Source: Candidatus Desantisbacteria bacterium CG1_02_38_46 (GTDB taxonomy: Bacteria; Desantisbacteria; UBA1551; UBA1559). Taken from it: a DNA stretch of 16,326 nucleotides. Positions 1 to 7,357 of the stretch are shown one piece after another. Positions within the stretch are counted from its first letter, which is position 1. Every line of letters starts with the position of its first letter. The notes under the pieces are model-generated. The model did not search any database and was not told the DNA's origin. It was given only the letters and a program-made list of their open reading frames with translations. The stretch spans positions 1 through 16,326 of the forward strand of contig MNUO01000075.1 in NCBI GenBank assembly GCA_001871015.1, read 5' to 3'. The position numbers were made by a program, and so were the translations under genes.

Positions 1-226
1 AATAGAAAAAAGTTTTATTGAGGATAAATCTATGCCCATAAAGTTTTATAACTATAGCTACCTCAAAGACCAGATTTGGCGCAACTACAAGCAAAAGGTT
101 TCTTTACCAACAATTATCAATAGGGCAAAGAATCAGGGTTTTTATATTCCTCATAAAGAGAGAAAAATTCATGACAGAGAAGTATTAACTAATTATCCAG
201 GGGAATTACTCCTCTTCCACTTCCAG

Positions 227-262
227 AGTGCCTACTTTTGGCAGAGAGCCTACTTTTGGCAG
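227..262 (+). repeat. 18-bp tandem duplication inside the transposase relic
   Basis: Two adjacent 18-bp units, differing at one base, share the 15-bp core GCCTACTTTTGGCAG (230-244 and 248-262). They encode SAYFWQ-RAYFWQ. These residues sit in a stretch of about 17 that separates GELL from HDSSHH, two blocks normally almost contiguous in this transposase type, so the insertion is in frame. Confidence 0.75.
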
Positions 263-301
263 CATGATTCTTCTCATCATCGCTGGTCTCCTTATGCTCT
301 G

Positions 302-325
302 GAGTCGCCCGAGGCGACTCACTAC
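302..325 (-). repeat. REP-like palindrome (GTAG-T-GAGTCGCC stem) in transposase relic
   Basis: On the minus strand this reads GTAG, then T, then a perfect 8-bp stem GAGTCGCC/GGCGACTC closed by a TCG loop. The GTAG tetranucleotide before an imperfect or perfect hairpin is the layout recognised by RAYT transposases. It shares the GTAGTG lead with the elements at 9838-10011 but has a different stem. It lies where the transposase reading frame shifts. Confidence 0.7.
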
Positions 326-641
326 CCTTGATGATTATAGCCGGTTTTTACTATACGCAGAATTAGTTGAAAGAGCATTAAAGGACAAGAAATCATTTGG
401 AAAGTGGACTCTACCACCACCTTTTCAATCAACAAAAGATGTTTTCTGTATTAGGATGAATAGAATGGTGAATGCTTATCGCAAAATCTCCATAAGTAAT
501 TTAGATTTAACAGTTCCTAAAGCACCTTTGCATGAAGAAGTTGAAATCCGTCTTTTCCTTGATGAAGAAACAGACTTGGTAGAAGTCAGATTTTGGTATG
601 AAAAAAAATTATTAGGCACCCAAAGAGTTAAAAAAAACTGA

Positions 642-755
642 CTTGAATTTAGTCTCCTTTTGAATTTTAGCTAACAGATAAAAATATTTTTAAATTCGCA
701 CAAAATTCGCACAAAAATTTGCAAATTTGCTGGCAAATTTTTCTCAAAAATCTCC
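642..755. other. Intergenic spacer with AT-rich hairpin, between convergent genes
   Basis: This AT-rich gap lies between the end of the transposase relic and the end of hepT. It holds a short direct repeat (AAATTCGCACA repeated at about 691-711) and a palindrome, AAATTTGC/GCAAATTT at 723-740 with a 2-base loop, followed on the plus strand by TTTTC. The hairpin could act as a weak bidirectional terminator, but its low GC content and short T-run make that uncertain. No coding sequence was seen. Confidence 0.4.
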
Positions 756-1112
756 CTACTTTTCTCTTTTATTTCTTTCCAGCTTATTGATTATTGTTTC
801 TATTTTTGGTTTGAGTTCAGGAATTATTTTTTGTATCACATCCCATACTATGTCCCAGTTTACTCCAAAATAATAATGGATAATTTTATCTCTCATCCCT
901 GCCATTTTCCTCCATTCAATCTCCTTGTGTTTATTCTTTAAATCGTTAGAAATATTTTTAACTGCCTCGCCAATAACTTCGATACTTCTTGCACATCCCC
1001 TTTTGAGTAATTCATTAGAAATAAAATCTTCATAGGTTAATCTTTTAGTTTCACTTAATAAAAAAATTATCTCATCGAGGATGTGTTTGAGAAACGGCAG
1101 GTTCTGTTTCAT
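756..1112 (-). CDS. hepT: HepT-type HEPN ribonuclease toxin
   Basis: This is a 118-residue, mostly helical HEPN-domain protein. The family RNase motif Rx4HxY is present as RDKIIHYY, with Arg74, His79 and Tyr81, and the family block RSIEVIGEAVKNIS is at about 42-55. In characterised systems HepT is an RNA-cleaving toxin that the partner MntA inactivates by transferring AMP to the tyrosine of this motif. The start ATG lies inside the end of mntA (41-bp overlap), so the two are probably translationally coupled. All active-site residues are intact. The toxin role is inferred from the family and the pairing. Confidence 0.88.
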   Translation of the reverse strand: MKQNLPFLKHILDEIIFLLSETKRLTYEDFISNELLKRGCARSIEVIGEAVKNISNDLKNKHKEIEWRKMAGMRDKIIHYYFGVNWDIVWDVIQKIIPELKPKIETIINKLERNKREK

Positions 1113-1407
1113 ACCATTTAATCTCCTTTTTCACGTAAGGTAAAATATATGGACTTATGTTTCCGTTTGTTATCAATTCTATTTCTCTGTCAAACAAATC
1201 TTCAAGGTAAAATACCAAGTCCATAAAGTTATCGAAGTTAGATCTGTCAAACTCAACGAGAAAATCTATATCACTATCTTTTTTTTGTTCTCCTCTCGTA
1301 TAGGAACCAAATAAACCTATTTTTTTTACCCTATACTTTCTCAAAACACTTCTATGGTGTTTTAATATATCCAATATTTCTTTAGAAGTAAGTTTTTTTG
1401 TTTTCAT
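1072..1407 (-). CDS. mntA: MntA-type minimal nucleotidyltransferase antitoxin
   Basis: This 111-residue protein carries the nucleotidyltransferase motif GSx10DxD exactly: Gly34-Ser35 and Asp46-Asp48 within LFGSYTRGEQKKDSDIDFLV. In MntA/HepT pairs it is the antitoxin, using ATP to adenylylate the HEPN toxin. The ATG at 1405-1407 follows a purine-rich AAGGGAAAG site. The antitoxin is transcribed first, from a promoter at 1477-1504 just beyond the proC stop. Its last residues lie in the overlap with hepT. The pair is a discrete unit at the edge of the dcw cluster and was probably acquired horizontally. Confidence 0.88.
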   Translation of the reverse strand: MKTKKLTSKEILDILKHHRSVLRKYRVKKIGLFGSYTRGEQKKDSDIDFLVEFDRSNFDNFMDLVFYLEDLFDREIELITNGNISPYILPYVKKEIKWYETEPAVSQTHPR

Positions 1408-1476
1408 CTTTCCCTTCTGATGGGAGAAAAATACAAAGGGACGCTTTTTTTCGTTCCATCCCCCCTACAATGTATA

Positions 1477-1504
1477 ATTATAACGAGTTTTTACAAAAAG
1501 TCAA
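1477..1504 (-). promoter_or_regulatory. Sigma-70-type promoter for mntA-hepT
   Basis: On the minus strand, TTGACT (1499-1504) and TATAAT (1477-1482) are separated by 16 bp, close to the consensus. The predicted transcription start is near 1470, giving a leader of about 60 nt before the mntA ATG. The -35 box begins 4 bp past the proC stop codon, so the toxin-antitoxin pair has its own promoter even if dcw transcription reads through. Confidence 0.7.
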
Positions 1505-1507
1505 GGA

Positions 1508-2326
1508 TTATAAGCTCAAATCCTTAAATTTTGCCAACTGACCTGCCCTTTTCTTTGCAGCAGAAACAGCTTTTATTAAAATTTCTTCGAGGTGATTATC
1601 CCACAAAATTTTCAGTCCTTCAATAGTTGTGCCTTTTTTTGAAGTGACCATTTTGCGAAGGGCAACCGGATCATTATTTATCTGCTCGAGCATTTTAACT
1701 GCACCGCGGGCAGTCTGGAAAACAAGATTTTTGGCTTGACCCAAGGAAAACCCCAGCCTCATTCCGGCCTTAACGAATGAGTTAATAATTTCAAAAAAAT
1801 ATGCCGGGCCACTACCGGACAAAGCAGTCACTGAGTCCATAAATTTTTCAGAAACTTTAAAAGTCTTGCCCATTGTGCTGAAAATCTTACATCCTATTTC
1901 CTCATCATGTGCTGTTGCATATTTCCCGCGGCAGATTGCTGAAGCGCTTTCCTTAACCAGAATTGCGATGTTGGGCATTACACGTATGATGCGAATTTTC
2001 CCAACAATTCTCTCAATATATTCTGTAGATATTCCTGCTGCAACAGATATAATAAGTTTATCTCTATTAAGGAAATTTTTGATTTCGTTTAGAACCAAAC
2101 CAATTTCCTGTGGCTTTACTGCCAGAATAATAATATCACTCATCTTAACCAGTTCACAACTGTTCTTTGCTATTCTGATTCCTAACTTTTTAATTTTTGC
2201 ACATTTCTTCTTGTCGATGTCAAAACCTATGGTCCGCCACTGAATCGACGGCGGACCGCTACAATTAGCAATGGCATTGCCTATGTTGCCCAGACCAATA
2301 ATACCAATTGTTTTACTCTGCTTCAT
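1508..2326 (-). CDS. proC: Pyrroline-5-carboxylate reductase
   Basis: The enzyme reduces 1-pyrroline-5-carboxylate to L-proline with NAD(P)H. At 272 residues it has the family's usual length. The N-terminal Rossmann motif is IGIIGLGNIGNAIA (7-20), VKPQE follows the second half of the nucleotide fold, and the C-terminal helical domain carries the signature ALSGSGPAYFFEIINSF. The ATG follows GAGG with 6-nt spacing and lies 10 bp after the ftsZ stop, so it is likely in the operon. Residues 22-32 (CSGPPSIQWRT) do not look like a ProC and coincide with a GTAG-type palindrome at 2231-2263, which is read through in frame between the Rossmann helix and the IGFDID strand. The catalytic domain appears intact. 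Confidence 0.93.
   Translation of the reverse strand: MKQSKTIGIIGLGNIGNAIANCSGPPSIQWRTIGFDIDKKKCAKIKKLGIRIAKNSCELVKMSDIIILAVKPQEIGLVLNEIKNFLNRDKLIISVAAGISTEYIERIVGKIRIIRVMPNIAILVKESASAICRGKYATAHDEEIGCKIFSTMGKTFKVSEKFMDSVTALSGSGPAYFFEIINSFVKAGMRLGFSLGQAKNLVFQTARGAVKMLEQINNDPVALRKMVTSKKGTTIEGLKILWDNHLEEILIKAVSAAKKRAGQLAKFKDLSL
2231..2263 (-). repeat. REP-like palindrome read in frame within proC
   Basis: On the minus strand this reads TGTAG, C, then an 8-bp perfect stem GGTCCGCC/GGCGGACC around an 11-base loop. The TGTAGCGG lead differs by one base from the TGTAGTGG lead of the units between murD and ftsW. It encodes ProC residues 22-32 and is more GC-rich than the surrounding gene. Confidence 0.7.
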
Positions 2327-2336
2327 TTTAACCTCA

Positions 2337-3491
2337 CTACATAATTTTGTTCCTCAGAAATGTAGGAATTTCAAGATTACTTGCAGCATAAACTTTCTTT
2401 TCCTTGTTAAGGTCAAGTTCAGCACCATATTTATCAATTATATTTCTCCTTCGAAATGCAGGACGGTCGAGATTCTGGTTCATATATGTAGAAAAATCAA
2501 GTTCTGCCCCTTTCTCGGACTCAACATAGAATTTCTTTCTGTCAAATCCTGAAGCAATAACGGTAACCCTGACTTCGTTTTTCAGACTTTCATCAGGCAC
2601 CACCCCAAAAATAATATTGGCATCTTCACCGACCATTTTATAAATCAATAAGGCAGCTTCGTTTGCCTCGCTCATTTCCAAATCCAGGCTCCCGGTAATA
2701 TTAAAAAGAACCCTCGTAGCTCCTTCAAGGGAAATGTCCTCTAATAGGGGACTGGAAATTGCAAGTTTTACCGCATTAATTGCCTTTCCATCTCCTGAAG
2801 CAGACCCCATACCCATCAACGCCTCTCCCCCATCTTTCATGATTGTTCTTACGTCTGCAAAATCCAGGTTTATCAATCCAGGAGTAGTAATCAGCTCAGA
2901 AATGCCTCTCACTCCATGATATAGCACATCGTCTGCAATGCGAAATGTTTCCACCAGGGGAATATGCTCACTGGAAATTTTAAGCAGGCGATCGTTGGGA
3001 ATAACAATCAGGGTATCAATTTTTCCTTCTAATTCCTTCAATCCCTGTTCAGCCTGCATTCTCCTCTTCCTGCCTTCAAAAGTAAATGGTTTGGTGACAA
3101 TAGCAACTGTGAGGATACCCATCTCCTTTGCAATGCTGGCAACCACTGGAATACCTCCTGTGCCGGTCCCTCCTCCCATTCCAGCAGTGAGAAATACCAT
3201 ATTTGCACCTTCCAATGCTTCGCGCATTAAATCTCTGTCCTCTTCTGCTGCCTGTTTTCCTATTTCAGGGTTAGAACCCGCTCCTAAACCTTCGGTTATC
3301 TTTGCGCCAATTTGAATTTTGCAACTAGCCTTTGATGCACGAAGCGCCTGTGCATCAGTGTTAATAGCAATAAACTCCACGCCCTGGATCTGTGATGCAA
3401 TCATGCGGTCAACAGCGTTGCTCCCACCACCACCCATACCTACCACCTTTAAATTTGCCCAGTAGCCCCTTTCTTCCTCAAACTTGAACAT
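2337..3491 (-). CDS. ftsZ: Cell division GTPase FtsZ
   Basis: This tubulin homologue polymerises into the cytokinetic ring. The tubulin signature GGGTGTG is at 106-112, the N-terminal [13 protein letters not shown] binds nucleotide, and the T7 synergy loop NLDFAD is at 208-213. The protein is 384 residues. A short linker leads to a clear C-terminal peptide, [11 protein letters not shown], which docks FtsA and other partners. I chose the ATG at 3489-3491 because AGGAGG (3497-3502) lies 5 nt upstream; an in-frame GTG one codon earlier would be too close to it. It starts 12 bp after the ftsA stop and ends 10 bp before proC. Confidence 0.98.
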   Translation of the reverse strand: MFKFEEERGYWANLKVVGMGGGGSNAVDRMIASQIQGVEFIAINTDAQALRASKASCKIQIGAKITEGLGAGSNPEIGKQAAEEDRDLMREALEGANMVFLTAGMGGGTGTGGIPVVASIAKEMGILTVAIVTKPFTFEGRKRRMQAEQGLKELEGKIDTLIVIPNDRLLKISSEHIPLVETFRIADDVLYHGVRGISELITTPGLINLDFADVRTIMKDGGEALMGMGSASGDGKAINAVKLAISSPLLEDISLEGATRVLFNITGSLDLEMSEANEAALLIYKMVGEDANIIFGVVPDESLKNEVRVTVIASGFDRKKFYVESEKGAELDFSTYMNQNLDRPAFRRRNIIDKYGAELDLNKEKKVYAASNLEIPTFLRNKIM

Positions 3492-3496
3492 CACAC

Positions 3497-3502
3497 CCTC
3501 CT
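3497..3502 (-). promoter_or_regulatory. Strong ribosome binding site of ftsZ
   Basis: A perfect AGGAGG with 5-nt spacing fixes the ftsZ start at the ATG 3489-3491 rather than the GTG at 3492-3494. It is among the strongest sites in the cluster, fitting the high FtsZ demand known in other bacteria. Confidence 0.8.
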
Positions 3503-3503
3503 T

Positions 3504-4724
3504 TTAAAAGAAATTTTTAAACCATCTTTTCAACCTTTCAGAAAATGTACTTTTAGCAAAAAAGGAGAAACCTTTTATGTCTGAGTACCTGAGTAATCCT
3601 GTTGCAACTGCCCATTCAGGGTTATTCAATTCTCCCAAGATTTCTCCTGTTTTAATATTTTTGGGTAAACCTATTTTAATTGGCAATTTTAAAATTTCGC
3701 CTGCCAACTCTGATATACCACGGGTATTTGCCACGCCACCGCTCAAAACAGCCCCTGCTGAAAGAAGGTCCTCATATCCAGTTTTCTTCACTTCAGCTTT
3801 AACAAGTTCGAAAATCTCTTCAATCCTCGCCTGAATAATTTCATTCAGCATCATAACGGAAAAAAAATTGCTTGCCCTTCCACCTAAACCCGGAACTTCA
3901 AATTCCCCTTCCTGTGGTACAAGGGAATAGGCACAACCATATTCTTTTTTTATGCGCTCTGCCACTTCTTGAGAACTACGCAATCCTATTGCAATATCCC
4001 CTGTAATCTGCTCGCCACCCAGCCCAAGTATATGGGTATGAATGAGTGCTCCTTTAACAAAAATGGCAATGTCCGTAGTCCCGCCTCCTATATCAATTAA
4101 CACAACACCATTTTCAACTTCTTCTTCATCTAACACGGCAAGCCTTGAGCCAAAAATGCCAGGGATTATGTTTTTCACCCTCAGTCCTGCCAGATTTATG
4201 CTTTTTACAATGTTTTGCATAGATGTTATTGCACCCATCAAGAGATGAACTTTTACATCAATGTTTTCCCCTAAAATTCCTACAGGAGGCTCCTTTATTC
4301 CATCATGCCCATCCACAATATATTCCTGCGGCGAGATAAAGATTATTTCCTGGTCAAGGGGAATGGTCAAGGCACAGGAAGCATCCATAACAGATTTGAC
4401 GTCCCCCTTTGCAATTTCTTTGTTTCCTCGTGTTATTTTTCTGGACCCGCTGCTATTTATACCCTTCAAATAAATCCCGCCCACATTTGCTATTGATTCT
4501 TTCACCTTTACATCTGCCATTTCCTCTGCTTTTTCCACTGCCTCTTCAATAGCCCGAACTGTATTTTCCAAATTTATTATAACTCCCTTCCTCAGTCCAC
4601 CCGATGTTGGGCTAGAACCAAAACCAAGAATTTCAATACTGCCTTCTTTGTCCACCCTGGAAACAACAGCACAAGTCCTGGTAGTTCCGATATCTAAGCC
4701 TGTTAAGATCTCTTCTTTAGTCAT
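3504..4724 (-). CDS. ftsA: Cell division protein FtsA
   Basis: This actin-like ATPase tethers FtsZ filaments to the membrane and recruits later division proteins. It has 406 residues. The phosphate-1 motif LDIGTTRTCAVV is near the N-terminus, the phosphate-2 motif DIGGGTTDIAIF lies centrally, and the adenosine motif SGGVANTRG is near 335-345. The last residues (SERLKRWFKNFF) form the expected amphipathic membrane-targeting helix. The start is MTKEEILTGLD at 4722-4724, because GGAGG (4732-4736) lies 7 nt upstream; the frame is open further upstream, but that stretch would translate the ftsQ-ftsA junction, including a GGGGA palindrome. The gene lies between ftsQ and ftsZ as usual. Confidence 0.97.
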   Translation of the reverse strand: MTKEEILTGLDIGTTRTCAVVSRVDKEGSIEILGFGSSPTSGGLRKGVIINLENTVRAIEEAVEKAEEMADVKVKESIANVGGIYLKGINSSGSRKITRGNKEIAKGDVKSVMDASCALTIPLDQEIIFISPQEYIVDGHDGIKEPPVGILGENIDVKVHLLMGAITSMQNIVKSINLAGLRVKNIIPGIFGSRLAVLDEEEVENGVVLIDIGGGTTDIAIFVKGALIHTHILGLGGEQITGDIAIGLRSSQEVAERIKKEYGCAYSLVPQEGEFEVPGLGGRASNFFSVMMLNEIIQARIEEIFELVKAEVKKTGYEDLLSAGAVLSGGVANTRGISELAGEILKLPIKIGLPKNIKTGEILGELNNPEWAVATGLLRYSDIKGFSFFAKSTFSERLKRWFKNFF

Positions 4725-4731
4725 TTCATAA

Positions 4732-4736
4732 CCTCC
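4732..4736 (-). promoter_or_regulatory. Ribosome binding site that decides the ftsA start
   Basis: GGAGG with 7-nt spacing to the ATG at 4722-4724. It argues against the longer open frame, which would begin near 4781 inside ftsQ. Confidence 0.75.
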
Positions 4737-4739
4737 AAA

Positions 4740-4753
4740 GGGGAACAGTCCCC
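4740..4753. repeat. GGGGA/TCCCC palindrome between ftsQ and ftsA
   Basis: A 5-bp GC-rich inverted repeat with a 4-base loop sits just after the ftsQ stop and just before the ftsA ribosome binding site. In mRNA it would form a small hairpin next to that site. It resembles short dispersed palindromes of the GGGGACNGTNCCCC type seen in many genomes, but a single copy here proves nothing. Confidence 0.45.
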
Positions 4754-4755
4754 AT

Positions 4756-5523
4756 TCACATTTTAGTAATTGCTTCTTCACCGAATCGCAAATCTACATA
4801 TTTAACAGGAATTCCTTTCTTTCTTATTTCAGAAAGAATTATACTTGCTCTTTTCAACCTCTTATATAAGTCTTCATTACCTAAATGAAATTCAGTCCCC
4901 TGAGTGGTAAAAAATATAATATCATCTGGATCTTTTAAATTCACCTCAGAAATCTCTTCCATCCGAATATTAAAGGAGACACTCATTTTCAGAACCTCTA
5001 TTGCCCTTTTGAGAATGTTTATGCCATTTACTTCTGGGCCGCCAGATGAATAATTGATAGATAGTCCAGTTATTAAAGGTACATTATTAGATATATTATC
5101 TGTCTCTCCTATAATAATCCCATCTGCATCCACCTCTAAACATTTGCTTGTTCCACTTTTTAGCACTTTGACAAAAGGTATGCGTTCATTTATTTCAATT
5201 TCAACTTTGCCTTCAGATAAGTTTCTAAATATGTGGACACTTTTTATCCTTGAATCTTTAGTCAATTTTGATGCTATCCCTTTTAATTTTGTCTTGAACA
5301 GATTGGTCCCGGGATTTAATTCGACCATCCTCTGGACATCCTCGTGGTTGACTTTGTTACACTTTATCCCGAGGCTTCGAAGTGGAGAACCCCGGTCTAT
5401 AAATTCACAGAACTCTACCACTATCACGATAAAGAAAAAAATAAATAATAAAACAATCCACTCGTTAACTCCTTTTCTCTTTCTTCTTTTAATCCTTCTG
5501 TTTTTTAATCTTAATCTCTGCAT
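4756..5523 (-). CDS. ftsQ: Cell division protein FtsQ/DivIB
   Basis: This bitopic divisome protein links cytoplasmic FtsA/FtsZ events to the periplasmic synthases. Of its 255 residues, 1-19 form a very basic cytoplasmic tail (RLKNRRIKRRKRK) and about 22-40 a hydrophobic membrane span (WIVLLFIFFFIVIVVEF). A POTRA domain follows, recognisable by NPGTNLFKTKLKGIASKL and VEIEINERIPFVKV, and then the FtsQ domain ending KYVDLRFGEEAI. The ATG lies 1 bp after the ddl stop with no clear ribosome binding site, so translation is probably coupled to ddl. An imperfect palindrome at 5368-5395 underlies the start of the POTRA domain. Confidence 0.92.
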   Translation of the reverse strand: MQRLRLKNRRIKRRKRKGVNEWIVLLFIFFFIVIVVEFCEFIDRGSPLRSLGIKCNKVNHEDVQRMVELNPGTNLFKTKLKGIASKLTKDSRIKSVHIFRNLSEGKVEIEINERIPFVKVLKSGTSKCLEVDADGIIIGETDNISNNVPLITGLSINYSSGGPEVNGINILKRAIEVLKMSVSFNIRMEEISEVNLKDPDDIIFFTTQGTEFHLGNEDLYKRLKRASIILSEIRKKGIPVKYVDLRFGEEAITKM

Positions 5524-5524
5524 T

Positions 5525-6442
5525 TTAGTGTTTTAAAGCCAGATCAATCAGTCTCCTGACAAGTTCACTGAATTCAATCCCTGCTGCTCTTGCTGCTTCA
5601 GGCACAAGGGAAAGTTTAGACATGCCCGGAACTGTATTTACCTCTAAAACATATATTCCTTTTTTCCCGACTCTCATATCCACTCGCGAGTAATCCCTGC
5701 ATCCCAAAACCCGATGCGCCCTCAACGCGAGTTCCTGTGCCTCTTTGTAGATTTCTTTTGGTAACGGAGCAGGAACAATATGCTCACACATACCAACTTT
5801 GTATTTTGCCTGATAATCATAAAATTTCCTCTTTGGTCTCAATTCAATCACCGGTAATGGCTGCTCATCTAAAATACTAACAGTAATCTCCGCGCCCGCA
5901 ATATATTTCTCGATAAGAATTTCATTATCATATTTAAAAGCTAATCGCATTCCACTCCTTAACTCTTTCTTATTTTCGACAATGCTCACCCCTATCGTTG
6001 AGCCTTCACAGGACGGCTTTACCACAACCGGGAAAGGTAAAATTAGCCTCGAACGTCGCAGGGCAAAAGTCGAACGCCTAACAATATGGTAATCTGGAGT
6101 TGGAATCCCTTCTGCCTGAAATATTTTTTTGGAAAGAATTTTATTCATAGCCAGTGCAGAAGCCAGCACACCTGAACCTGTATAGGGAATATTCATTCCC
6201 TCTAAAAATGCCTGAATACCACCATCCTCTCCAAACTTACCGTGCAGGACAATAAATACCACATCAAATTTCTTTCTCATCATCTCAGCAAGCGATTTTC
6301 TACCTTTTATGTCAAAGGAAGAAACTTTGAATCCACCATCCTTGAGAGCTTTCTCCACTGCTGCTCCACTTTTCAGCGAAATTTCTCTTTCGCTGGACCA
6401 CCCCCCTTTAAGCACAATTATCCGCAATCCCTTTGTCTTCAT
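5525..6442 (-). CDS. ddl: D-alanine--D-alanine ligase
   Basis: This ATP-grasp enzyme makes the D-Ala-D-Ala dipeptide that MurF adds. It has 305 residues, typical of the family. Visible motifs are the N-terminal GGWSSEREISLKSG, VLHGKFGEDGGIQAFLE near 72-90, the glycine-rich ATP loop KPSCEGSTIGVS, and the Mg-binding C-terminal EVNTVPGMSKLSLVPEAA. The ATG directly follows the murB stop (TGAATG), and GGGA inside the murB end serves as a plausible ribosome binding site. The segment RRSTFALRRSR before the ATP loop is unusually basic and lies on an imperfect inverted repeat (6043-6081). Confidence 0.97.
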   Translation of the reverse strand: MKTKGLRIIVLKGGWSSEREISLKSGAAVEKALKDGGFKVSSFDIKGRKSLAEMMRKKFDVVFIVLHGKFGEDGGIQAFLEGMNIPYTGSGVLASALAMNKILSKKIFQAEGIPTPDYHIVRRSTFALRRSRLILPFPVVVKPSCEGSTIGVSIVENKKELRSGMRLAFKYDNEILIEKYIAGAEITVSILDEQPLPVIELRPKRKFYDYQAKYKVGMCEHIVPAPLPKEIYKEAQELALRAHRVLGCRDYSRVDMRVGKKGIYVLEVNTVPGMSKLSLVPEAARAAGIEFSELVRRLIDLALKH

Positions 6443-7357
6443 TCAGAACATCCCTACTTTTTCAATTTCTAACTCAAGTTTTATACGGAATAAGTTATAA
6501 ATCCTCTTTCTCACTTTTTCAATTAATTTAGAAATATCTCTGGACTTTGCCAGGTTCACATTGAGTATGAAATTAGCATGCTTCCTCGAAATTTGTGCAC
6601 CCCCGATTCTCAACCCCTTTAATCCTGCGAAGTCAATTAACACGCCTGCTGGAGATATAGGTGGATTTTTGAATATGCATCCAGCTGATGGAAAACCACA
6701 GGGCTGGCTCTTCTTTCTCTTCCTCAGAAAGAGTGCAATCTGATTTTTCATTTTGGTTGGGTTTTTCTTTTGTAAATTATTCAGAGCCACCTCCAGAATA
6801 ATCTCTTTCTCACTTTCAAGATTGCTGAATCTGTAGGAAAAACACATGGCATTCTTTTTTCTTATAACAATTTTCCCGGTCGGGGTCATCAATTTTACCG
6901 AAGAGACAAAATCACCAATCGCTCTCTGGGGAGAGCCCGCATTAGCAACAATTGCTCCTCCTAATATTCCAGGTATCCCTGCTATGCACTCCAGTCCGCT
7001 TAGCCCATGTCTTGAAGTTTCTTTGAGTAATTTTTTGACAGAAGTAGAAGGACCTGCCAGGACCTTACTCCCATTAAACTTTATCCAGTCAAATGACCTC
7101 CCCAATTTCAAAACTATTCCCTTTATTCCTTTATCACCCACAAGCAGATTAGTCCCCCCACCAATGGTAAAGAAAGGAATTTTTCTCTTTTTAACAAAGA
7201 TTAAAATTTTTTTCAACTCATCTATATCTTCAACCAGTATAAATGCATCCGCAGGTCCGCCAACTCTAAGAGATGTGTGTCTGCGCATCGGCTCGTCAAA
7301 TAATACTTTGCTCTTAATTAATATTTTCTCGAGTTCTTTTTTTATTTTTTTATTCAT
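6443..7357 (-). CDS. murB: UDP-N-acetylenolpyruvoylglucosamine reductase
   Basis: This flavoenzyme reduces enolpyruvyl-UDP-GlcNAc to UDP-MurNAc with NADPH. It has 304 residues. FAD-binding motifs are IGGGTNLLV (65-73) and GLECIAGIPGILGGAIVANAG (121-141), and SYRFSNL is near 174-180. The C-terminal substrate domain has FPSAGCIFKNP, where Cys227 stands at the position of the usual proton-donating serine. The domain lacks the extra tyrosine loop, so it looks like a type II MurB. It ends LELEIEKVG, with the conserved glutamate. The start overlaps murC by 8 bp and follows GGAGAAG. The order murC-murB-ddl is standard for this cluster. Confidence 0.96.
   Translation of the reverse strand: MNKKIKKELEKILIKSKVLFDEPMRRHTSLRVGGPADAFILVEDIDELKKILIFVKKRKIPFFTIGGGTNLLVGDKGIKGIVLKLGRSFDWIKFNGSKVLAGPSTSVKKLLKETSRHGLSGLECIAGIPGILGGAIVANAGSPQRAIGDFVSSVKLMTPTGKIVIRKKNAMCFSYRFSNLESEKEIILEVALNNLQKKNPTKMKNQIALFLRKRKKSQPCGFPSAGCIFKNPPISPAGVLIDFAGLKGLRIGGAQISRKHANFILNVNLAKSRDISKLIEKVRKRIYNLFRIKLELEIEKVGMF

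Larger units (their letters stand above)
1..641 (+). pseudogene. Degenerate integrase-core (DDE) transposase remnant, 5' end beyond window
   Basis: The frame is open from the left edge through the ATG at 32 and reads like the region just before and into an integrase-core transposase: HDREVLTNYPGELL, then HDSSHHRWSPYA, in the frame that stops near 331. The match resumes in another frame with TTLDDYSRFLLYAELVE and ends with a typical C-terminal domain (FCIRMNRMVNAYRKIS, then a strand-rich stretch ending RFWYEKKLLGTQRVKKN). Three lesions are visible. About 50 bp, including an 18-bp tandem duplication at 227-262, interrupts the usual ELL-QHDSSHH junction. A palindrome at 302-325 replaces the segment before TTLDDYSR and shifts the frame. 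The stretch expected to carry the second Asp and the Glu of the DDE triad is missing after LYAELVER. It is therefore inactive. I recognise the family from conserved blocks; the exact IS family is not certain. Confidence 0.75.

Noticed and set aside
1408-1507. Rho-independent terminator after proC
   Set aside because: Only an imperfect hairpin without a proper T-run is visible on the minus strand, and the interval is better explained by the mntA promoter and leader.
4725-4781. Longer N-terminus for FtsA
   Set aside because: The extra residues translate the end of ftsQ and the GGGGA palindrome, while GGAGG is well placed for the ATG at 4722-4724.
6926-6941. GCTCTC/GAGAGC palindrome in murB as another inserted element
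   Set aside because: The encoded NAGSPQRAIGDFV has the normal MurB length and residues for this block, so the symmetry is probably chance.
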